This document shows positions 35,592 to 43,644 of a DNA stretch of 64,000 bases, piece by piece (the stretch's first letter is position 1; each line of letters starts with the position of its first letter). The stretch covers positions 186,001-250,000 of the forward strand of contig CAKUEW010000001.1 of assembly GCA_934646815.1 (NCBI GenBank), given 5' to 3'. The notes under the pieces were generated by a model. It saw only the letters and a program-made list of their open reading frames with translations, searched no databases and was not told the DNA's origin. A program made the position numbers and the translations under genes. Source of the stretch: an uncultured Collinsella sp. (GTDB lineage Bacteria > Actinomycetota > Coriobacteriia > Coriobacteriales > Coriobacteriaceae).

Positions 35592-36230
35592 TTGTTGGAC
35601 AGCTATTTTACTCTGCAATCGAATATTGAGGCTTCGGGCGAGTTTGTGGACCGCAAGAGTCGGTTTATTGCCCAGCTGATCCATATTGAGTCCGAGGATG
35701 AGGCGAATGCCTTTATCGAGATGGTTCGCAAGCGTCATTATGATGCGCGCCATAACGTGCCGGCTTGGATTTTGGTCGATGGGCGTGAGCGTCAGAGCGA
35801 TGACGGTGAGCCCAGCCGCACGAGCGGCATGCCGACGCTCGAGGTGCTTCGCGGTGCGGGGCTCAAAAACGTCTGTTGCGTAGTGACGCGCTATTTTGGC
35901 GGAACGCTCCTGGGCCCTGGCGGTCTGGTTCGCGCCTATACCGCGGCGACGCAGGCGGCTGTTACCGCGGCGCGGGATGCCGGGCAGATTGTCGAGATGA
36001 CGAGTGTTGTGCCCGTGGACGTTCGTGTGGCGTATCCCCAGTACGAACAGGTGCTTCGTTTGGCGCAGGATTCTGGTGCCAAGGTTTTGGACACCGACTT
36101 TGCGGATGCCGTGACGATTCATCTGGTCTTTAAGGCGGGGGAGCAGGAGCCGTTTTGCGAGAAGATGTGCGAGCTTATGGCGGGGCGCGAGGAGATTGAG
36201 GTCGGCGCTTCCGAGTTTGCCGAGTTTTAA
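35592..36230 (+). CDS. yigZ: IMPACT/YigZ-family protein
   Basis: 212 aa. N-terminal UPF0029/Impact domain (RHNVPAWILVDG, DGEPSRTSGMPTLEVL, VVTRYFGGTLLGPGGLVRAYT) and C-terminal DUF1949 (about residues 140-205). Bacterial relatives are linked to translation, but the biochemical role is unproven. TTG start with GAGGGG upstream; no ATG is better placed. Confidence 0.9.
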   Translation: MLDSYFTLQSNIEASGEFVDRKSRFIAQLIHIESEDEANAFIEMVRKRHYDARHNVPAWILVDGRERQSDDGEPSRTSGMPTLEVLRGAGLKNVCCVVTRYFGGTLLGPGGLVRAYTAATQAAVTAARDAGQIVEMTSVVPVDVRVAYPQYEQVLRLAQDSGAKVLDTDFADAVTIHLVFKAGEQEPFCEKMCELMAGREEIEVGASEFAEF

Positions 36231-36234
36231 CGAT

Positions 36235-36279
36235 GAAGGCCGCCGTGCTTTTGGGATGTCCCTAAGCGCGGCGGCCTTC
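36235..36279. terminator. Bidirectional hairpin between yigZ and the C-GCAxxG gene
   Basis: 11-bp perfect stem GAAGGCCGCCG/CGGCGGCCTTC, immediately after the yigZ stop, between converging genes. Confidence 0.75.
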
Positions 36280-36302
36280 GGCTTACCTGTGGTTACGGGG
36301 CG

Positions 36303-36746
36303 CTATGCGAGCTGCTTGAGGATGTCGCAGGCGATCTCAACCGCGTCGTCGATGCAGCCGGGGCAGCTGCGGAGCGGGCCGTTGTCCGAGCCGATGCCCT
36401 TGAGCGTGCCGCAGATGGTCGTGGTGTTCTTCTCGCCAAAGCGCTTGGCGATTTCGCGCGACAGCTTGTAGGTCTGGCCCTTGGTTTTGGGGTTTTCCAT
36501 GCCGTCGCTCATCACGAAGCCCATGACGGCCACGGCGCCCGAGATGGCGCCGCAGGTCTCGGTCATGCCGCCCATGCCGGCGCCAAAGCCCTCGGTAAGG
36601 GTGAAGGCTGTCTCGGGGTCGAGGCCGATGGCGGGCGCGAGCGTGCAGGCGACGGCCTGCGCGCAGTTAAAGCCGCGGGCGTGGTATTCGGCAGCCTGAG
36701 CCTGGCAAGCTGCGGTGTCGAGCTGGGTGGTGTCGATCTGCTTCAT
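36303..36746 (-). CDS. C-GCAxxG-C-C family (C_GCAxxG_C_C) putative redox protein
   Basis: 147 aa. Family motif pattern is visible: FNCAQAVACTLAP (residue about 25), GFGAGMGGMTETCGAISGAV (about 55-75), and Cys pairs SCPGCIDDAV near the C-terminus. These proteins are thought to bind metal or Fe-S through conserved Cys; function unknown. ATG 36746 has AAGGAG upstream. A second, more diverged member lies in the reductase convoy at 56196. Confidence 0.87.
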   Translation of the reverse strand: MKQIDTTQLDTAACQAQAAEYHARGFNCAQAVACTLAPAIGLDPETAFTLTEGFGAGMGGMTETCGAISGAVAVMGFVMSDGMENPKTKGQTYKLSREIAKRFGEKNTTTICGTLKGIGSDNGPLRSCPGCIDDAVEIACDILKQLA

Positions 36747-36861
36747 AGGTTTCTCCTTGTTTGCGGTGTACCCGCCTATAGTACCCTTGCCGGCGCGCGT
36801 GCTCACCGAGACGTCCATGCATATCTACTTGTTTTTATCCATTGAACAATTACTTAAGATT

Positions 36862-36892
36862 TGGGACAAACACTACTGATGATTTTGTCCCA
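36862..36892. promoter_or_regulatory. Dyad upstream of metY
   Basis: Perfect 9-bp arms TGGGACAAA and TTTGTCCCA separated by 13 bases, 89 bases before metY in an AT-rich stretch. Operator-like; the regulator is unknown. No SAM riboswitch core was seen. Confidence 0.5.
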
Positions 36893-36980
36893 TTACCTAT
36901 CTGCGGGATGGGTTGAGAGGGGTGCTGCATAGCGGTATCGTGAACCGAATAAAATCAAAACCCGAGTAAGGGAGTTAAAT

Positions 36981-38264
36981 ATGAGTGAGCAGGCCATTGG
37001 AACCACTTGCGTTCAGGGCGGTTATCGCCCGGGCGATGCGGAGCCGCGCCAGGTGCCTATCTATCAGTCCACAACGTGGAAGTACGATACGTCCGAGCAT
37101 ATGGGCAAGCTGTTCGATCTGGAGGAGTCGGGCTACTTCTACAGCCGCCTGCAGAATCCCACGTGTGACCTGGTTGCCGCCAAGATCTGCGAGATGGAGG
37201 GCGGCACGGCTGCGATGCTCACGAGCTCGGGCATGGCCGCGAACTTCCTTGCGATCTTTAATGTGGCCGGTGCCGGCGATCACGTGGTCGCGAGCTCTGC
37301 TATCTATGGCGGTACGTACAACCTGCTCGCCCATACCATGGGGCGTATGGGTCTGACCTGCACGTTTGTGGCTCCGGATTGCACTGACGAGGAGCTCGAG
37401 GCCGCTTTCCAGCCCAACACCAAGCTCGTCTTTGGCGAGACCATCGCCAATCCCGCGCTCGCGGTTCTCGACATCGAGCGCTTTGCCAAGGCCGCGCACG
37501 ACCACGGCGTGCCGCTGATGGTCGACAACACCTTCCCGACGCCTGTGATGTGTCGCCCCTTTGAGTGGGGCGCCGACATCGTCACGCACTCCACTACTAA
37601 GTACATGGATGGACACGCGGCCTATCTGGGCGGCGTGATCGTCGACCACGGCACGTTTGACTGGATGGCCCACGCCGACAAGTTCCCGGGTCTTACCACG
37701 CCCGACGAGAGCTATCACGGCGTGACCTATGCCGAGAAGTTCGGCCGCGAGGGCGCCTTCATTACCAAGGCCACCGCTCAGCTTATGCGCGATCTTGGCC
37801 CCATGCAAAACCCGCAGGCGGCGTTTTTCCTGAACAGCTCGCTCGAGAGCCTGCATGTGCGCATGCCGCGTCATTGTGAGAACGGCCTGGCTGTTGCCAA
37901 GTTTTTGCAGAGCCACCCTAAGGTGCGTTTTGTGAGCTATCCGGGCCTGGAGGGCGACAAGTACTACGATATGGCTCAGAAGTACATGCCCAACGGCACC
38001 TGCGGTGTTGTGAGCTTTGGCTTTAACGGTGGTCGTGCAGCGGCCGAGACCTTTATGAAGAGCCTTAAGCTCGCCCAGATCGCCACGCACGTGGCCGATG
38101 CTCGCACCTGCTGCCTGCACCCGGCAAACGCCACCCATCGCCAGATGAACGACGAGGAACTCATCGCCTGCGGTATCTCCGCCGACATGGTGCGCCTGTC
38201 GTGCGGCCTGGAGGACACGGCCGATCTGATCGCCGACCTTGAGCAGGCGCTGGAGCAGTGCTAG
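36981..38264 (+). CDS. metY: O-acetylhomoserine sulfhydrylase MetY
   Basis: Cys/Met-metabolism PLP enzyme that makes homocysteine from O-acetylhomoserine and sulfide (or related substrates), 427 aa. PLP lysine in THSTTKYMDGHA, near residue 208; FYSRLQNPTCDLVAAKI and ADARTCCLHPANATHRQ (substrate region) fit the OAH branch rather than MetB/MetC, as does the length. ATG 36981 has AAGGGAG upstream. Confidence 0.93.
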   Translation: MSEQAIGTTCVQGGYRPGDAEPRQVPIYQSTTWKYDTSEHMGKLFDLEESGYFYSRLQNPTCDLVAAKICEMEGGTAAMLTSSGMAANFLAIFNVAGAGDHVVASSAIYGGTYNLLAHTMGRMGLTCTFVAPDCTDEELEAAFQPNTKLVFGETIANPALAVLDIERFAKAAHDHGVPLMVDNTFPTPVMCRPFEWGADIVTHSTTKYMDGHAAYLGGVIVDHGTFDWMAHADKFPGLTTPDESYHGVTYAEKFGREGAFITKATAQLMRDLGPMQNPQAAFFLNSSLESLHVRMPRHCENGLAVAKFLQSHPKVRFVSYPGLEGDKYYDMAQKYMPNGTCGVVSFGFNGGRAAAETFMKSLKLAQIATHVADARTCCLHPANATHRQMNDEELIACGISADMVRLSCGLEDTADLIADLEQALEQC

Positions 38265-38329
38265 GCTAGCGTTTGTATGAAGCGCCGGTTGCCTTGAGCT
38301 CCGGTGGGCTTTTAGTTCCGATTCCGTAG

Positions 38330-38376
38330 GCGGGACCTCGATTGCAGTAATTGCGCGATCGAGGCCCCGCTTTTTT
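38330..38376 (+). terminator. Terminator after metY
   Basis: GCGGGACCTCGAT/ATCGAGGCCCCGC stem (one mismatch), 15-base loop, six T. Confidence 0.92.
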
Positions 38377-38402
38377 GCGCTGTGTTACAAGAGGGGAAGC
38401 GA

Positions 38403-39707
38403 ATGGACAAAACTGCTGAGCAGCTACGCCGCGAACGCATTGCACTGGAGGGCGATACCCACGGCAAGAACAAGTGGGCGATCCTGTTTACCGTGCTCGT
38501 CATGACGTTTATGGCGTGCCTGGATTCGAGTATCGTGACCGTGGCGCTGCCCGTAATGCAAAAGGAGCTGGGTGTGGGGCTCGATCGCATCCAGCTCGTG
38601 AGCTCGGTGTACTTGCTGGCGACGTGCGTGGCCATGCTGCCGTTTGGCCGCTTGGGTGACGTGCGCGGCAAGGTGAATATCTTTCAACTGGGTGTGATCA
38701 TCTTTACGGGCGGCTCGCTGCTGTGTGGCCTGTCGAGCTCGCTCGAGGTGCTCATTTTGGCGCGCATCGTTCAAGGCATTGGTTGCGCGGCTGCCATGGC
38801 CAACAACATGGGCATTATCACCGAGTCGTTCCCGGCGCGCGAGCGCGGCCGCGCCATGGGCATCCTCGCGACGTTCGTGGCACTTGGCATGATGTGCGGT
38901 CCGGTGCTCGGCGGCGTGCTGGTGGCGAGCTTTCCCTGGGAGAGCATCTTTCTCATCAACATTCCCGTGGGCGTTATCTCGTTTGTCGTGGGGCTCTATA
39001 CGCTGCCGCATGTGAGGCCGCAGGCTGACGAGCGTCCCATGCCGCTGGCCGAAGCCGCGCGCCGCTGCTTTGCGAGCCCTGCTTTCTCCATTAACTTGGC
39101 CTGCATGCTTATCGTGTTTATAGGCATCGGCGCCTCCGAGTTTATCCTGCCGTTCTATTTTCAGGATGCGCATGGCTTTGGCAGCGACGTCTCCGGCTTG
39201 CTGTTTTTAGCGCTGCCGGTAGTGAATGCGTTTGTGGGTCCGCTTTCGGGCGCGGTGTCTGACCGTGTTGGCTGCGAGGCGCCCACGGTCGTTGGCTTGG
39301 GCGTATACGTGTGCGGTCTGTTTGCCGTGAGTACGCTCGATGAGCATTCCTCGATCTTGGCAATCGTGTGCTGCGTTGCGTTTATGTCGTGCGGTACCTC
39401 GATCTTCCAGAGCCCCAATAACTCGCTGTATATGGGCTCGGCTCCGCGAGAGGCGCTCGGTTTTGCGGGTAGCTTGGGTAGCCTGGCGCGTTACGCCGGC
39501 ATGGCGCTGGGTATTACGGCGGGATCGCATGTCCTCTACGGGCAGATGAGCGTGGCGATGGGCAAGACCGTCATCAGCTATGTGGCGGGGCGCCCGGATG
39601 TGTTCCTGTTTGGCTTTCGCTCGGTTTTCTATGTGCTGATGGCTGTGGCCGCCGTAGGCTTTGCGCTCACGATGGTGCGTTTGGTGAGGACGCGCTCCAA
39701 GCATTAG
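38403..39707 (+). CDS. MFS transporter, DHA2-like
   Basis: Major-facilitator membrane transporter, 434 aa, about 12-14 helices. Motif A-like LPFGRLGDVRGKV after helix 2, motif C-like GPVLGGVLV in helix 5, and the DHA2-type opening MACLDSSIVTVALPVMQKEL. Proton-driven drug or metabolite export is likely; substrate not evident. ATG 38403 is preceded by GAGGGG. Confidence 0.88.
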   Translation: MDKTAEQLRRERIALEGDTHGKNKWAILFTVLVMTFMACLDSSIVTVALPVMQKELGVGLDRIQLVSSVYLLATCVAMLPFGRLGDVRGKVNIFQLGVIIFTGGSLLCGLSSSLEVLILARIVQGIGCAAAMANNMGIITESFPARERGRAMGILATFVALGMMCGPVLGGVLVASFPWESIFLINIPVGVISFVVGLYTLPHVRPQADERPMPLAEAARRCFASPAFSINLACMLIVFIGIGASEFILPFYFQDAHGFGSDVSGLLFLALPVVNAFVGPLSGAVSDRVGCEAPTVVGLGVYVCGLFAVSTLDEHSSILAIVCCVAFMSCGTSIFQSPNNSLYMGSAPREALGFAGSLGSLARYAGMALGITAGSHVLYGQMSVAMGKTVISYVAGRPDVFLFGFRSVFYVLMAVAAVGFALTMVRLVRTRSKH

Positions 39708-39737
39708 CGGTTTTGGGTCGACCTGCCACAAATCGCG

Positions 39738-40131
39738 CCCATTTACTACGTTTGGCCGCGCAGTCCCAACCATCTCGCATTTGCCAAAAACAAAAGCGCA
39801 GGTAGACGGTTCGCTGTTTTTCAGAAATCGGGGGCATGGACGGGGGTGTTGGGTTAAACGTAGTAGATGGGCCGCTTTCGTGGGGAGCATCGCCGAATGA
39901 TCCCTTGGGGACGGAGGGAAACGGATCATTTCTGGCTTTGCGATACCCATTGTTAGCCTTGAGGACGCCGATGTTCTCAAAACTATGCCGGTTTACGGCG
40001 ATGATTTGCCGTATGGGGACCACGCCGTCAATTTTAGAAAAATGACAAGCTGTCTACCTGCGGTTTTGATAACGCGAGTTCTGGCCTGGTTGAGAGTCTG
40101 CGATTTATCACCGTAAACCGGCATAGTTTTG
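39738..40131. repeat. Nest of interlocking inverted repeats in a 524-base gene-free stretch
   Basis: Within 39708-40231 I see no gene. Three inverted pairs interlock: CCCATTTACTACGTTT (39738) with AAACGTAGTAGATGGG (39856, one mismatch); CGCAGGTAGAC (39797) with GTCTACCTGCG (40052); and a perfect 21-bp pair CAAAACTATGCCGGTTTAC.. (39978-39998) with its complement at 40111-40131. Looks like several palindromic elements inserted into one another. Confidence 0.85.
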
Positions 40132-40162
40132 AAATGAAACCAGAGCAGTATCAGCTTTTGGA

Positions 40163-40219
40163 GCGCGATAATCGCGCAAAAGTAGTCAAAAAGCCCCGTC
40201 CCAAAAAGACTGCTTTGGG
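40163..40219 (+). repeat. Direct repeat DR, copy 1 (left of the ATP-grasp operon)
   Basis: 57 bases beginning GCGCGATAAT and containing GCCCCGTCCCAAAAAGACTG then TTTGGG. The matching copy is at 45092-45149 in the same orientation, so the pair brackets the operon. Confidence 0.85.
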
Positions 40220-40226
40220 ACGGGGC
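40193..40226 (-). terminator. Terminator of the ATP-grasp/alpha-E operon
   Basis: Perfect 13-bp stem GCCCCGTCCCAAA/TTTGGGACGGGGC with an 8-base loop; on the minus strand it is followed by TTTTTGACTACTTTT. Overlaps DR copy 1. Confidence 0.9.
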
Positions 40227-40231
40227 GTTGC

Positions 40232-41203
40232 TTATTGTGCGGGGATGAGTTTGAAGGCGATGGAGTACTGGTTGACGAGCGGGGCGCTGCGGCTAAAGAA
40301 TACCTGGCCTGCAATGGGGGAGACCAGGTGCTCCTTTACGCTGCGGTCGAAGGTATCGAGCACAACGGCCAGTTCTTGACCGCTAGCCACGGCATCTCCG
40401 GGAGCCACACAAGGCACAAAGAAGCCGCCGGCGTGCTCGGCGCGGACGTCGCGGAGCTCAGCTTCGGTTACCTGGGCGCTGGCGGCAAGACTCTCGCCGG
40501 GCGCGTTGCAGGTTGCGAGCGCCTCTTCGCTCGCGGCGCCGATGCGCACCAAGAACCGCACGATGCCGTCCTCCACCTCGCGGGCAGAGGCGGCATCGAT
40601 CGACCCCGTCTCCTTTGAGAACACCGAGAACGCATGCGTGTCCCACACCTGCCAGTTGTAGTTGAGCGTGGTGGTATCGAAGGTCGAGGGTTCGCGCAGC
40701 AGCGTCACGGGCATACCAAAGAGCGATGCGAGCTCGAGTGACTCGCGACTGAGCTCGCCCTCGTCGGTGATGCGCACGTGGGGCAGAAAACGCCCGCGCA
40801 GGTAGAAGCTCGCAAGCTGAATGCCAAAGGGGTATCCCTGTACAGCGCTAAAGAGTCCGGCGGCGATGCGTTGCGTGGTTTCGCCCTTGTCGTAGCCGGG
40901 AAACATGCGGTTAATGTCGGTATTGTCGACCGGCCAAAAGCGCTTGTGCACGTTCATCGAAAAGCCGTTGACCGCGGGGATCACCAAGATCTTCTTGCTG
41001 GGATCCAGCAACCCGGCGTCCTCGAGTGCCTGCAGGCGCGTGACGAGCCCGGCGGCGATGAAGGTCTGCTGCACCTCGTTGCCGCGCATGGATCCCACGA
41101 CGGCCAGGCAGGGCTCGGCATCGTCGGCACCAAAGGCGGCGCCGGTAATGGTGAGCGGCTCGCGATAGGGCGTATCGAGCGTAAACAAGTTGTGCGTCTG
41201 CAT
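40232..41203 (-). CDS. Succinylglutamate desuccinylase/aspartoacylase-family paralogue lacking zinc histidines
   Basis: 323 aa, M14-like (AstE/ASPA) fold. Aligned with its neighbour 41203-42144, the first zinc motif reads SMRGNE where the neighbour has GIHGDE, and the second reads IQLAS where the neighbour has IDIHAS, so both zinc histidines are replaced (Arg and Ala) while the Glu and the arginine motif NTDINRMFPG remain. The C-terminal part (about 235-320) is a beta-barrel/lipoyl-like domain (GDAVASGQELAVV). Probably a non-catalytic or substrate-binding partner. Last gene of the operon; TAATG junction with the neighbour. Confidence 0.82.
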   Translation of the reverse strand: MQTHNLFTLDTPYREPLTITGAAFGADDAEPCLAVVGSMRGNEVQQTFIAAGLVTRLQALEDAGLLDPSKKILVIPAVNGFSMNVHKRFWPVDNTDINRMFPGYDKGETTQRIAAGLFSAVQGYPFGIQLASFYLRGRFLPHVRITDEGELSRESLELASLFGMPVTLLREPSTFDTTTLNYNWQVWDTHAFSVFSKETGSIDAASAREVEDGIVRFLVRIGAASEEALATCNAPGESLAASAQVTEAELRDVRAEHAGGFFVPCVAPGDAVASGQELAVVLDTFDRSVKEHLVSPIAGQVFFSRSAPLVNQYSIAFKLIPAQ

Positions 41204-42144
41204 TATTGTTCATCCTCCAAAATGCGACCAAGCAGCGAGCCGGGGTAGACCACGGGGTATTCGCGCAGCGTAAAAAGTAGACCAGAGACGGGGGCCGTGA
41301 CCGTCTGGGCGACATCTCCGGCGAGCGGGTCGGCGACGATGCCGATCACCTGGCCGGCGGCGACGGGCTCGCCGTGCGGGGCCTGGGGCAAAAAGATGCC
41401 GCCCGCCTCGGCGTTGAGGTAGCTCACCGCGCCGTCACGGCTCACGATGGGCGGTCGATAGGCGCGGTAGTGCCCGGCCCACATACCAAGCGATGCCGCT
41501 AGACGCAGGATGCCGTCGACCAGACGGTTGCCGTATTCGTGCGTGACGCGCATGCCCACGCCTGTCTCGACGACGAGCGTGCGCGTGCCGCGTTCGTTAA
41601 GGGCATAGGCCAGCGTCGAGCGCAGTACCGTGGCGCTCGCGTGTACCCACACATAGTCGACATTGAGCAGCGGGGCCAAAGGCAGCAGTTCGTCTGCCGA
41701 GACCTCGTTGATGCGCACCTGCGGCATCTCGCGCAAAAAGATATTGGAGGCATGGATGTCAATCGCGACGTCTGCCCCGGTCAGGTCGTCGATGACGGCT
41801 GCCGCGAGCGTTTCGGTCACCTCGCCGGCGGCGCTTCCCGGAAACGTACGGTTAAGGTCGACATCGAACATGGGCACGCCGCGCTCGATGCAGTTGATGC
41901 CGAGCGGGTTGATAGCGGGGTAGATGTCGATGGTCCCGGTCAAAAGCTCGGGATGCTCGCTCAGACGTCGTCCCAGCTCGTAGGCTACGTACTGGCCTTC
42001 GAGCTCGTCGCCGTGTATGCCGGTCACCACGGCGATGCGTCGACCGGCGCCACGGGCTTCGGTTCCCGTTCCCACGATGCGGCGCTTTTGCACCATCAAG
42101 TGCTCTGCGACGGGAAGCTCGGAAGAATAAACGGTTTCAATCAC
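41203..42144 (-). CDS. Succinylglutamate desuccinylase/aspartoacylase-family metallohydrolase
   Basis: 313 aa M14-family zinc amidohydrolase. Zinc ligands H-x2-E in TGIHGDELEGQ (about residue 43) and the second His in AIDIHAS (about 130); substrate Arg motif DVDLNRTFPGS. C-terminal beta domain with GEPVAAGQVIGIV. GTG start with AGGAGC upstream. Operon partner of a transglutaminase, an alpha-E protein and an ATP-grasp, so the amide it cleaves may be a product of that ligase; this is inference. Confidence 0.86.
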   Translation of the reverse strand: MIETVYSSELPVAEHLMVQKRRIVGTGTEARGAGRRIAVVTGIHGDELEGQYVAYELGRRLSEHPELLTGTIDIYPAINPLGINCIERGVPMFDVDLNRTFPGSAAGEVTETLAAAVIDDLTGADVAIDIHASNIFLREMPQVRINEVSADELLPLAPLLNVDYVWVHASATVLRSTLAYALNERGTRTLVVETGVGMRVTHEYGNRLVDGILRLAASLGMWAGHYRAYRPPIVSRDGAVSYLNAEAGGIFLPQAPHGEPVAAGQVIGIVADPLAGDVAQTVTAPVSGLLFTLREYPVVYPGSLLGRILEDEQ

Positions 42145-42156
42145 GGCTGCTTGCTC

Positions 42157-42939
42157 CTATTGACTGTTCTCGACGATGACCGAGACCTGCTGCTCCTGGC
42201 GCACGCCGCCGCGAAAGACGCCGGCCTCGATGGGACAGTCGGCAAAATCACGGCCGTGGGCGATTGTGATGTATGTGTCGTCGACTGCGCGGTCGTTGGT
42301 TGGGTCGACGCCGCGCCAACGGATGCCATCGTGGATTTCGGCCCACGCGTGCGTCGCACCCTCGCCGATCATGAGGCCCACGACGTAGCGCGCGGGGATG
42401 CCTTGCGCGCGGAGCAAGGCAATCAGAATGTGTGCATAGTCCTGGCAGACGCCCGTGCCCTGTGCGTATGCCTCGGCGGCCGTGGTCGCGACGGTAGTCG
42501 AACCGGGCGCGTATTCCATGCGCTCGTGGAGTGCGCGCGAGAGCATGCTCGCCTTGGTGAGCGGGGCCGCATTGGCCTGCACGCGCAAGACATCGCCGGC
42601 AAATGCGGCGAGCCCGTCGCTCATACCCGTAAAACGCGAAGGCCGTGCGTAGATGGGGTGTGCCACCTGCGGGCGCTCGTCCCGCGCGTCGACCATCACC
42701 AGGCCTGTCGACACAAAGCTAAAGGTGTCGTGCGGCTCGCTGATGCGGCCCACCTGGATAAGGTTGCCGAAGCCGTCGTGCTGGCGCGCGAGCGTCGCCG
42801 AGGGCGCGAGGACCGTCTGGGCGCTGATCACCGTTTGCGTGACCGTAGTCTGCGGCTCGCAGCGCAGTACAAAGTCGTGGTCGCTCACGCTGCCGTCCAT
42901 TTGCAGCGTGGTTTCAAAACTGTAGCTGAGGATTCGCAT
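42157..42939 (-). CDS. Transglutaminase-like protein (alpha-E operon type)
   Basis: 260 aa cytoplasmic transglutaminase-fold protein. N-terminal beta domain (about 1-120) and catalytic core with intact triad: Cys in TGVCQDYAHILIALLR (about 170), His in ATHAWAEIHDG, Asp in GVDPTNDR. In characterised relatives this fold acts as a peptidase or amidase. ATG 42939 or GTG 42951 could be the start; the G-run upstream favours 42939. The usual partners (alpha-E and circularly permuted ATP-grasp) are adjacent. Confidence 0.88.
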   Translation of the reverse strand: MRILSYSFETTLQMDGSVSDHDFVLRCEPQTTVTQTVISAQTVLAPSATLARQHDGFGNLIQVGRISEPHDTFSFVSTGLVMVDARDERPQVAHPIYARPSRFTGMSDGLAAFAGDVLRVQANAAPLTKASMLSRALHERMEYAPGSTTVATTAAEAYAQGTGVCQDYAHILIALLRAQGIPARYVVGLMIGEGATHAWAEIHDGIRWRGVDPTNDRAVDDTYITIAHGRDFADCPIEAGVFRGGVRQEQQVSVIVENSQ

Positions 42940-42957
42940 ACCGCGCCGCACCCCCCC

Positions 42958-43644
42958 CTAGGCGAAAATCTTTGCCACGAGCTTGAGGATTTCGCCTAGG
43001 TCCTCGTAGGTGGCGTTTTGCGGAAAACCGGGCTCAAAGACAATGTTCACCAGGGCCTTGAGCGCCTGCTTGTCGTAGGGAGCGCCGGTGCGGTCGATGC
43101 GGCTCACCAAACGATGCGTCTCCTGCTTAACGCTGTCGAGCTGGTAGGACAGGCGTGCATACAGGTCGATGCGCTCGATGGAAATGCCGCACTTGATGAT
43201 GGCGCGCGCGGCGTCGTTTGCCACGAAGTCGTCGACGCAGCCCTTAAAGGCCATGATATTGTCTTTGACGAGTTGCAGGTCGAGCAGGGGGCTTTCGGAC
43301 GTAGCTGCCGCGGCGATTTCGTCTACGGCCATCTGCACATACGAAAGCGACTCGGTGCCCAGCACATCGCGCAGCAGAACGGCGTTGTCGTAGGCCGCAC
43401 CCATGGAGTGGGCGAGCGAGCAGGGGTTGTCGGCGTCGAAGAGGCAGTCGCGGAAAAACGTGAGCGGATCGTCGTTTTCGGCCGAAAAGCCCAACTCCTC
43501 GAGCTGGCCCTTCCAATTGCCCTCGGTGCTGTCGAGCGCCTTGTCGTAGGTGGCGATGATGAAGTTTTGCGTGGTGTAGCTGCGCTCGATGTAACGGCCG
43601 AGCCACAGCAGGTGATCGATGCGGTCTAGTGAGAGAGTACCCAT
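42958..43644 (-). CDS. Alpha-E domain protein
   Basis: 228 aa all-helical alpha-E (DUF403) protein, conserved acidic and Arg residues in DRIDHLLWLGRYIERSYTT and ISIERIDLYARLSYQLD. In many bacteria alpha-E is encoded with or fused to the circularly permuted ATP-grasp and a transglutaminase; its own activity is unknown. Overlaps the ATP-grasp gene by 19 bases; AAGGAC upstream of its ATG. Confidence 0.9.
   Translation of the reverse strand: MGTLSLDRIDHLLWLGRYIERSYTTQNFIIATYDKALDSTEGNWKGQLEELGFSAENDDPLTFFRDCLFDADNPCSLAHSMGAAYDNAVLLRDVLGTESLSYVQMAVDEIAAAATSESPLLDLQLVKDNIMAFKGCVDDFVANDAARAIIKCGISIERIDLYARLSYQLDSVKQETHRLVSRIDRTGAPYDKQALKALVNIVFEPGFPQNATYEDLGEILKLVAKIFA

Noticed and set aside
36893..36980. 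SAM or cobalamin riboswitch upstream of metY
   Set aside because: No conserved core of either class; only a dyad is present.
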